From Fischerella sp. (GTDB lineage Bacteria; Cyanobacteriota; Cyanobacteriia; Cyanobacteriales; Nostocaceae), in contig JANZYY010000142.1 of NCBI GenBank assembly GCA_026419705.1, positions 1-10,464 of the forward strand: DNA of 10,464 nucleotides, read 5' to 3'. The position numbers and the translations under genes are program-made. The notes beneath the pieces are model-generated. The model searched no databases. It saw only the letters and a program-made list of their open reading frames with translations, and had not been told where the DNA came from. Positions 1-5,304 of the stretch are shown here, piece after piece. Position 1 is the first letter of the stretch. Every line of letters begins with the position of its first letter.

Positions 1-82
1 TCTGTAATCAGTGGTAGACAAGCACAGCTAAGTCTACACCAGGATAGGCAATTCAGACCCATGAATTTGATAACTTGGTTTT

Positions 83-110
83 AGGGTGGGCTAACAATAG
101 CCTGCCTTTT
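83..110 (+). terminator. Terminator-like hairpin
   Basis: AGGGTGGGCT (83-92) can pair with AGCCTGCCTT (99-108) over all ten positions, three of them G-T wobbles, around the loop AACAAT. The right arm runs into a T-rich stretch (107-117). This fits a Rho-independent terminator for a plus-strand gene lying to the left of the window. No coding sequence can be recognised in positions 1-82. Similar GGGTGGGC hairpins also occur as dispersed spacer repeats in Nostoc-type genomes, so it could be a repeat instead. Confidence 0.4.
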
Positions 111-201
111 GTTCTTTGAAAGTGGTAACATCTCACTTCGCTTCACATATGTCCGGCAAAACCACAGACAAAATATTTATATATTTATGGGGGATTTGAA
201 T

Positions 202-504
202 ATGAATTATCAAAAGCTAGACACGGCCCTTGCTATGGCGCTCAATCAAGTTCAAGATCCACAAGAACGCACTTTGGTGGTGTTTATCCACACTAAACCT
301 GTTTTTGGTGGCTCTGGCGCAGCTGCGATTTTAGAAAATTTGGGAGTCAGTGGTATTGCTGAAGGCAAAGATGTGTTTCATGCTACTCTATCGCTCAATG
401 AAATTTCCAAATTATCAGAGCAACCTTGGGTGCAGTATCTGAAATTATCGCAAAAGCTGCGTTTGATGGATAGACAGTTCAATGGCAAAAGCATGGAAAT
501 TTAA
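202..504 (+). CDS. Small conserved-type protein of unknown function (100 aa)
   Basis: I do not recognise a function. The frame is open from 109, but the likely start is ATG 202 (MNYQKLDTAL). It has a GGGGGA ribosome-binding site at 189-194 with seven bases between, whereas the ATG at 187 and upstream starts have none. The protein is soluble, with no signal peptide, no membrane segment and no cysteine. Visible parts are a helical N-terminus, a hydrophobic strand TLVVFIHT (residues about 28-35), a Gly/Ala-rich turn with GGSGAAA, and a basic C-terminal third with QPWVQYLKLSQKLRL. The alternation of strands and helices and the 'Leu-Ser-x-x-Glu-Ile-x-x-Leu' stretch before a Trp-Val faintly recall small propeptide/inhibitor I9-like domains; that is a weak inference. 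It lies 175 bases upstream of glgC on the same strand, too far to assume one transcript. Confidence 0.75.
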   Translation: MNYQKLDTALAMALNQVQDPQERTLVVFIHTKPVFGGSGAAAILENLGVSGIAEGKDVFHATLSLNEISKLSEQPWVQYLKLSQKLRLMDRQFNGKSMEI

Positions 505-679
505 CAATTGAAAATATAAAATGATACAAGCACTTGCACTTTGTCACGATTTGCACGATAGCCGATCTTCAACAGCAGAATGCAAACTTGACTAACTTAG
601 TCTCCGATCCCCCCTTACCAGCTGCCGCAGACAGTCCTAAACTGTAGGTGAGAGTTGAAAGGCAGTCGGGAGAAAAGTT

Positions 680-1969
680 GTGAAAAAAGTTTTAGCAATC
701 ATCCTCGGTGGCGGTGCTGGAACCCGCCTTTATCCGCTAACTAAACTACGTGCTAAACCAGCAGTACCACTAGCAGGTAAGTATCGGTTAATTGATATCC
801 CTGTCAGTAATTGTATAAACTCCGAAATATTTAAAATCTACGTCCTGACACAATTCAACTCAGCTTCCTTGAATCGCCATATTGCTCGTACATACAGCTT
901 TGCTGGCTTCACTGAAGGGTTTGTGGAAGTTTTGGCGGCACAGCAAACACCAGAAAATCTCAGCTGGTTCCAAGGTACAGCTGATGCAGTTCGTCAGTAC
1001 CTGTGGTTGTTTGAAGAATGGGATGTAGACGAATATTTGATACTTTCGGGCGATCACCTGTATCGGATGGACTACCGCGAGTTTATCCAACGTCATAGAG
1101 AAACTGGAGCTGATATCACTCTTTCGGTTATACCCATCGATGAGCGTCGTGCCTCAGACTTTGGCTTAATGAAAATCGATCAGTCTGGTAGAATTGTCGA
1201 TTTTAGCGAAAAACCCAAAGGCGAAGCCTTAAAAGCAATGCGGGTAGATACCACTATCCTTGGCTTAAATCCAGAACAAGCTGAACAGCAACCCTACATT
1301 GCTTCAATGGGTATTTATGTTTTTAAAAAAGACATTTTGATCAAGTTGTTGAAGGAATCTTTAGAAAGAACTGATTTTGGCAAAGAAATCATTCCTGATG
1401 CTTCTAAAGACTATAACGTTCAAGCCTATCTGTTTAACGACTACTGGGAAGATATCGGAACAATCGAGGCGTTTTATCATGCCAACTTGGCACTTACCCA
1501 GCAACCCCGTCCACCCTTTAGTTTCTACGATGAAAACGCACCAATTTACACACGGGCTCGTTATTTACCTCCTAGCAAACTCTTAGATTGTCATATCACA
1601 CAATCAATCATTGGTGAAGGTTGTATTCTCAAAAATTGTCGAGTTGAAAATTCGGTGCTGGGAGTCAGAACGCGAATTGAAAGTGGCTGCGTGATTCAAG
1701 ATTCCCTGATTATGGGGGCAGATTTTTATCAAGCATTTGCCGAACGTCAGTCTGATTGCAATCCCAACACGATACCTTTAGGTATAGGTGCTAACACAGT
1801 CATTCGCCGTGCCATCATTGACAAAAATACTCACATCGGCTGCGACGTGCAAATCATTAACAAAGATAACGTTCAAGAAGCCGAACGTGAAAGCCAAGGC
1901 TTTTACATTCGCAGTGGCATTGTCGTTGTCTTGAAAAATGCTGTCATTCCAGATGGAACAATGATTTAG
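680..1969 (+). CDS. glgC: Glucose-1-phosphate adenylyltransferase (ADP-glucose pyrophosphorylase)
   Basis: Makes ADP-glucose and pyrophosphate from ATP and glucose-1-phosphate, the committed and allosterically controlled step of glycogen synthesis in the cytoplasm. The 429-residue protein has the nucleotide-binding loop GGGAGTRLYPLT (residues 10-21) followed by KPAVPLAGKYRLIDIP. WFQGTADAV, SGDHLYRMDY, FSEKP and DYWEDIGTIEAF follow in the catalytic domain, then a C-terminal left-handed beta-helix. Lys382 (IIDKNTH) and Lys419 (VVVLKNA) fall exactly at the numbers known for 3-phosphoglycerate activation of the Anabaena enzyme, so activation by 3-PGA and inhibition by phosphate are expected. The start is GTG 680, supported by GGGAG at 668-672. 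It is full length, with no sign of damage. A palindromic repeat follows directly after the stop codon. No HIP1 octamer occurs in this gene, unlike most others in the window. Confidence 0.98.
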   Translation: MKKVLAIILGGGAGTRLYPLTKLRAKPAVPLAGKYRLIDIPVSNCINSEIFKIYVLTQFNSASLNRHIARTYSFAGFTEGFVEVLAAQQTPENLSWFQGTADAVRQYLWLFEEWDVDEYLILSGDHLYRMDYREFIQRHRETGADITLSVIPIDERRASDFGLMKIDQSGRIVDFSEKPKGEALKAMRVDTTILGLNPEQAEQQPYIASMGIYVFKKDILIKLLKESLERTDFGKEIIPDASKDYNVQAYLFNDYWEDIGTIEAFYHANLALTQQPRPPFSFYDENAPIYTRARYLPPSKLLDCHITQSIIGEGCILKNCRVENSVLGVRTRIESGCVIQDSLIMGADFYQAFAERQSDCNPNTIPLGIGANTVIRRAIIDKNTHIGCDVQIINKDNVQEAERESQGFYIRSGIVVVLKNAVIPDGTMI

Positions 1970-2039
1970 TTATTGGTTAGTGGTTAGTAGTTAATAGTAA
2001 GAAACCAACTACTAACTACTATTTACTAACTACTAACAA
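1970..2039. repeat. Palindromic AC/GT-type spacer repeat between glgC and the kinase-like gene
   Basis: The whole spacer is built of variants of TTAGTAGT / ACTACTAA. GTTAGTAGTTAATAGT (1983-1998) pairs with 2018-2037 over 16 base pairs, leaving one four-base bulge, so the transcript can form a long A/U-rich hairpin. The element begins right after the glgC stop codon and ends at the start codon of the next gene. It resembles the elements at 3695-3770 and 7643-7704 in style (GT-rich left half, AC-rich right half) but not in exact sequence. It may act as a weak terminator or stabilise the glgC 3' end; this is inference. Confidence 0.8.
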
Positions 2040-2552
2040 ATGACAAAATTAATTCTACTAATTGGTCTTCCTGGTAGCGGCAAGTCAACTTTGGCAAAAC
2101 AGTTGCTAGCAGAATGCCCCCAGAGGCGATTGGTTTCTACCGATACTATTCGGGGACAATTATTTGGCAATGAAGCAATTCAGGGTTCATGGTTATTGAT
2201 TTGGCGGGAAATTAAACGACAATTTCAAGAGGCGATCGCCACAGGTAGTACAGTCATTTACGACGCTACCAACGCTCAGCGACGTCATCGCCGTGAAGTC
2301 ATCACCCTCGCTCGCGACATCGGTTTTACTCATATTAGTGGAATCTGGATCAATACTCCTGTTTGGCTGTGTTTGGCACGCAATCAGAGGCGTGAGCGCC
2401 GGGTACCAGAAGAGGTTATTTTTCGCATGTATCGCCAACTACGCGATGCTCCCCCCAGTTTAGAAGAAGGACTAGACTGCCTGATTTTCTTTTCAAAAGA
2501 TGTTGAAAAGTACGGAAATTGCACTTGTGTTTTGAGCAAGAACCGAACTTAA
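2040..2552 (+). CDS. P-loop kinase-like protein (AAA_33 / polynucleotide-kinase-like)
   Basis: A 170-residue P-loop protein probably transferring a phosphate from ATP to a small molecule or nucleic acid end; the substrate cannot be told from sequence. The Walker A motif is GLPGSGKST (residues 9-17). STD at 33-35 and VIYDATN at 72-78 give acidic residues in the places seen in T4-polynucleotide-kinase-like domains. An arginine-rich lid region RNQRRERRVPEEVIFRM (114-130) is also typical of that group. No second phosphatase or ligase domain is attached. The start is ATG 2040. No ribosome-binding site is visible because the palindromic repeat runs up to the start codon, so expression may be low or depend on translation from glgC. 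The 120-base gap to dnaJ contains no obvious terminator. Confidence 0.85.
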   Translation: MTKLILLIGLPGSGKSTLAKQLLAECPQRRLVSTDTIRGQLFGNEAIQGSWLLIWREIKRQFQEAIATGSTVIYDATNAQRRHRREVITLARDIGFTHISGIWINTPVWLCLARNQRRERRVPEEVIFRMYRQLRDAPPSLEEGLDCLIFFSKDVEKYGNCTCVLSKNRT

Positions 2553-2672
2553 TTTTGTTAAAGGTTTGTTAACTTAAAATTGGAGCTTATGTGCCTGGAA
2601 TTATACCCGGCTGAAAATGGCGACTCTATTATGAGAAGAAACATAAAGTAAATTTTTAGAGGAGGCTGGTAG

Positions 2673-3674
2673 ATGGCTACAACCGATTTTAAAGATTATT
2701 ACGCAGTTTTGGGAGTTAGTAAAAATGCCAGTCCTGATGAAATAAAGCAAGCATTTCGGAAATTAGCTCGTAAATATCACCCTGATGTTAACCCTGGCAA
2801 CAAACAGGCGGAAGCACGCTTCAAGGAAATTAACGAAGCCTACGAAGTTTTATCAGATCCAGATAAACGGCAAAAATACGATCAATTCGGTCAATATTGG
2901 AAACAAGTTGGTCAAGGCTTCCCTGGTGGTGGTGTTGGTGTTGATATGGGTGGCTTTGACTTCAGCCAATATGGCAGTTTCGAAGATTTTATTAATGAGT
3001 TATTAGGGCGTTTTGGCGGTGCTAGCCCTCGTAGTGGTAGACAAACCTACAGTTACCGTACTTCTACAGGTGCTGGTCCTGGTGGTTTTGGTGGCTTTAC
3101 TGATTTTGGATTTCAAGACACTGGTGTAGGTCCGACAACTCAAGACAGCGAAGCCACAATTTCTTTGACTTTTTCGGAAGCGTTTCACGGTGTACAGAAG
3201 CGCTTCAGTTTAGGTAATGAAACTATTGATGTCCGCATTCCTCCTGGTGCGAAACCCGGTACTCGTCTGCGTGTACGGGGTAAAGGTCCTATCAGTCCTT
3301 TCACCCGACAACGAGGCGACCTGTATTTGAAAGTTGAACTTCAATCCCATCCCTTCTTCCAGTTTGAGGGCGATAACTTGGTATGTGAAGTGCCAATTAC
3401 ACCAGATGAAGCAGTTCTGGGAGCCTCGATTGAAGTACCTACACCTGATGGTAGTGTGAGCGTGAAGCTACCCGCGGGGGTGCGTTCCGGTCAATCACTG
3501 CGTCTGCGCGGTAAAGGCTGGCCGCAACCAAAGGGTGGACGCGGCGACCAACTGGTAAAGATTGCGATCGCTGCTCCCAGAGATATCAGTCCACAAGAGC
3601 GGGATTATTATGAAAAAATCCGCGCTATCCGTACCTCTAACCCCCGCAGTCATTTGCAAAATATTAGGTTGTAA
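2673..3674 (+). CDS. dnaJ: J-domain co-chaperone, class II DnaJ (no zinc finger)
   Basis: An Hsp40 that delivers unfolded clients to DnaK and stimulates its ATPase. The N-terminal J domain (about residues 8-73) carries the essential HPD at 36-38 and the helix EARFKEINEAYEVLSD. A Gly/Phe-rich linker follows (about 80-150). The C-terminal substrate-binding beta domains fill the rest (about 155-320), with FHGVQKRFSL and two LR(V/L)RGKG motifs. The CxxCxGxG zinc-binding repeats of class I DnaJ are absent; the protein has a single cysteine. It is therefore a class II (DnaJ2/CbpA-like) member of normal length at 333 residues. Start ATG 2673 is preceded by a near-perfect Shine-Dalgarno AGAGGAGG (2658-2665) with seven bases between, the strongest in this part of the window. 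No CIRCE element is visible upstream. Other DnaJ paralogues are usual in cyanobacteria, so this need not be the only one. Confidence 0.95.
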   Translation: MATTDFKDYYAVLGVSKNASPDEIKQAFRKLARKYHPDVNPGNKQAEARFKEINEAYEVLSDPDKRQKYDQFGQYWKQVGQGFPGGGVGVDMGGFDFSQYGSFEDFINELLGRFGGASPRSGRQTYSYRTSTGAGPGGFGGFTDFGFQDTGVGPTTQDSEATISLTFSEAFHGVQKRFSLGNETIDVRIPPGAKPGTRLRVRGKGPISPFTRQRGDLYLKVELQSHPFFQFEGDNLVCEVPITPDEAVLGASIEVPTPDGSVSVKLPAGVRSGQSLRLRGKGWPQPKGGRGDQLVKIAIAAPRDISPQERDYYEKIRAIRTSNPRSHLQNIRL

Positions 3675-3694
3675 TCATTTCGGATGGAAAAATG

Positions 3695-3770
3695 ATGGTG
3701 GTTGGTTGTTGGTGGTTGGTTGGAACAAACACCAAACAACAAACAACAATCAACAAACACCAAATACCTT
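3695..3770. repeat. Palindromic GGTTGGTTG / CAACAAACACC spacer repeat
   Basis: A GT-rich left half (about 3697-3723, repeats of GGTTGGT and GTTGGTG) faces an AC-rich right half (about 3725-3768, repeats of CAAACA and CCAAA), so the strand can fold back on itself with many G-T pairs. It sits between the ends of two convergent genes, dnaJ and the redoxin, and may serve as their shared terminator. Its right end overlaps the last codons of the redoxin gene. The style matches the elements at 1970-2039 and 7643-7704. Confidence 0.7.
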
Positions 3771-4301
3771 CAATTGTGCAAGCAATGTCTCCACACTAGC
3801 ATTATGACTCAAAAAAGAAAATAAATGTTTATAGCAAAGTTTACCTTCTTTATCTAATACAAACTGCGCGGGCAAAGGCGCTCCCAAGGCTTGCCCAACT
3901 CTATAATTGCGAAATACCTGACAGGTAGGGTCACATAATAGAGGCATCCTTAAAGCTAAATCTCTGACAATTATTTGACTTTGCCTTTCATCAGTACTAG
4001 TAATCATTAAAATTTCTACATTCAGATTTTTAAATTGCTCATAATTATCATTCAAAGCTTTAATATGCGGATAACAGAAGGGGCAATATTGTTTCTCTGT
4101 GAAAATACGAGTAAATGCCAGTACAACCGGCTGTTTGCCTCTATAACTTGACAATTTCACCAAAGTGCCGTTAGTTATATCTGGTAGTTGAAAATCTGGT
4201 GTTAAAAACCCTAACGGTATCTGATTAGCAGCTGGGATTGGTAAAAAATTACGGAAAAAGCGCTCACTAAACAAACCAGTAAAATTAGTCGAAACTAACA
4301 T
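3750..4301 (-). CDS. AhpC/TSA-family redoxin with CPFC motif (peroxiredoxin-like)
   Basis: A 183-residue thioredoxin-fold protein of the AhpC/TSA (redoxin) superfamily, probably a thiol oxidoreductase or peroxidase in the cytoplasm. After a poorly conserved N-terminus come PDFQLPDITNGTLVKLSSYRGK (residues about 35-56), the strand VVLAFTRIF, and YCPFC with cysteines 73 and 76. C123 and C127 lie further on. The core ends with FVLDKEGKLCYKHLFS. The peroxiredoxin signature PxxxTxxC is not met for either CPFC cysteine, so a thioredoxin-like CxxC disulfide is the more likely active site. The start is ATG 4301, with only a weak GGA upstream. The last five or six codons and the stop lie in the palindromic repeat. 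It points the same way as the 2-Cys peroxiredoxin gene 259 bases upstream, which suggests a related redox role but not necessarily one operon. Confidence 0.8.
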   Translation of the reverse strand: MLVSTNFTGLFSERFFRNFLPIPAANQIPLGFLTPDFQLPDITNGTLVKLSSYRGKQPVVLAFTRIFTEKQYCPFCYPHIKALNDNYEQFKNLNVEILMITSTDERQSQIIVRDLALRMPLLCDPTCQVFRNYRVGQALGAPLPAQFVLDKEGKLCYKHLFSFLSHNASVETLLAQLKVFGVC

Positions 4302-4466
4302 GTTCCATCTTCAATAAAAATAAAACTATTTAGTTAGCAAACCACAGAACAGCCGGAAAAATTTATTTTCTATTACAAATATAAAACCCGATTCTTAGTG
4401 TCTTGGTGACTTAGCGGTTTATTCTACCCTGTATTCGCAGAGAGTAGCCCTTTAAGGGTAGGACAT

Positions 4467-4527
4467 AGGCAGGGAAGGGTAAAGGAATTGAGAAGCTTTG
4501 CTCATGAAACCTTTAATTTCCCTGCCT
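4467..4527 (-). terminator. Long hairpin downstream of 2-Cys peroxiredoxin
   Basis: AGGCAGGGAA (4467-4476) and TTCCCTGCCT (4518-4527) are perfect inverse complements over ten bases. Inside them TAAAGG (4480-4485) and CCTTTA (4510-4515) pair for another six. It begins 33 bases past the peroxiredoxin stop on the minus strand and could end or protect that transcript. There is no clean T-run after the stem, so a standard Rho-independent terminator is not certain. A dispersed repeat is the alternative. The rest of the 259-base spacer also holds CTACCCT/AGGGTAG and CCCTTTAAGGG palindromes. Confidence 0.4.
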
Positions 4528-4560
4528 GATTCCATCTATTCGGCTTCAGGAACTTATAGT

Positions 4561-5160
4561 CTAGACAGCAGCGAAATATACTTTGGACTTGACAGGGTCG
4601 GGGATCATAGTCTTGTCACCAGGTTGCCAACCAGCAGGACAAACTTCGTCAGGGTGAGACTGTACGTACTGAATTGCCTGCAGTGTCCGCAGAGTCTCAT
4701 CAACGTTGCGACCAAATGCTAGGTTATTGATTGTGGCGTGTTGGATAATACCATCTTTGTCGATGATGAACAAACCACGCAAGGCAATACCAGCTGCTGG
4801 ATCTAGAACATTGTAAGCGGCGCTAATTTCTTTCTTTATGTCGGAAACCAGAGGATAGTTCAGGTCGCCAACACCCCCAGATTTGCGGTCGGTTTGAATC
4901 CATGCTAAGTGCGAGAATTCACTGTCAACGGATACACCCAGAATTTCTGTGTTAATTTTTTTAAATTCTTCGTAGCGATCGCTAAAGGCCGTGATTTCAG
5001 TTGGGCAAACAAAGGTAAAGTCTAGGGGATAGAAAAACAAAACAACATACTTACCGCGATAGTCGGAAAGTTTTATTGTTTTGAATTCCTGATCTACCAC
5101 AGCCGTTGCTGTAAAGTCGGGAGCACTTTGACCAACACGGAGGCATCCTTCTGTAGACAT
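4561..5160 (-). CDS. Typical 2-Cys peroxiredoxin
   Basis: Reduces hydrogen peroxide and alkyl hydroperoxides using two cysteines on partner subunits; in cyanobacteria it is recycled by NTRC or thioredoxins. The peroxidatic cysteine is C52 in PLDFTFVCPTE and the resolving cysteine is C174 in DEVCPAGW. R128 (ALRGLF) is the conserved active-site arginine. The 199-residue length is normal for a cytoplasmic form without a transit peptide. Both marks of an overoxidation-sensitive enzyme are present: GGVG (95-98) and a C-terminal YF (195-196). This enzyme could therefore be hyperoxidised to sulfinic acid and need sulfiredoxin, as described for the Anabaena enzyme. Start ATG 5160 has a strong AAGGAGA site (5168-5174) seven bases upstream. 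A promoter-like pair overlaps the start of the divergent gene, giving a leader of roughly 110 bases. Confidence 0.97.
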   Translation of the reverse strand: MSTEGCLRVGQSAPDFTATAVVDQEFKTIKLSDYRGKYVVLFFYPLDFTFVCPTEITAFSDRYEEFKKINTEILGVSVDSEFSHLAWIQTDRKSGGVGDLNYPLVSDIKKEISAAYNVLDPAAGIALRGLFIIDKDGIIQHATINNLAFGRNVDETLRTLQAIQYVQSHPDEVCPAGWQPGDKTMIPDPVKSKVYFAAV

Positions 5161-5205
5161 AACTAATTCTCCTTGAAATTACTTGCGTCTAGCTGCCCGC
5201 ATTCT

Positions 5206-5232
5206 ACAGGTGTACAGGCAACCATCACCTGT
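5206..5232. repeat. Inverted repeat in the peroxiredoxin leader
   Basis: ACAGGTG (5206-5212) and CACCTGT (5226-5232) are perfect inverse complements separated by 13 bases, with a further ACAGG copy at 5214-5218. It lies in the 144-base spacer between two divergent genes and, if the proposed promoter is right, inside the peroxiredoxin 5' leader. It could be an operator or an RNA stem. No known regulator box is recognised. Confidence 0.35.
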
Positions 5233-5275
5233 CCACGTCCTGACAGCTTAATTAATTACGAACTGTTACGACTAT

Positions 5276-5304
5276 ATCATACTCATAACGATTTTGAGTA
5301 GCAA
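5276..5304 (-). promoter_or_regulatory. Sigma70-type promoter candidate for 2-Cys peroxiredoxin
   Basis: On the minus strand TTGCTA (5304-5299) and TATGAT (5281-5276) stand 17 bases apart, matching the -35 and -10 consensus at four and five of six positions. Transcription would start near 5269, leaving a leader of about 110 bases. The -35 box touches the start codon of the divergent glucosidase gene, so transcription of the two genes may interfere. Confidence 0.4.

Noticed and set aside
109..201. Longer N-terminus (31 more residues) for the small gene upstream of glgC
   Set aside because: The first codon overlaps the T-rich end of the hairpin at 83-110, the added residues look unlike protein core, and only ATG 202 has a ribosome-binding site.
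860..1096. Open frame on the minus strand within glgC
   Set aside because: Fully inside a well-conserved gene, no family resemblance, no ribosome-binding site.
4498..4722. Plus-strand frame of 74 codons at the end of the peroxiredoxin gene
   Set aside because: Mostly antisense to conserved peroxiredoxin codons; the remainder is a hairpin spacer.
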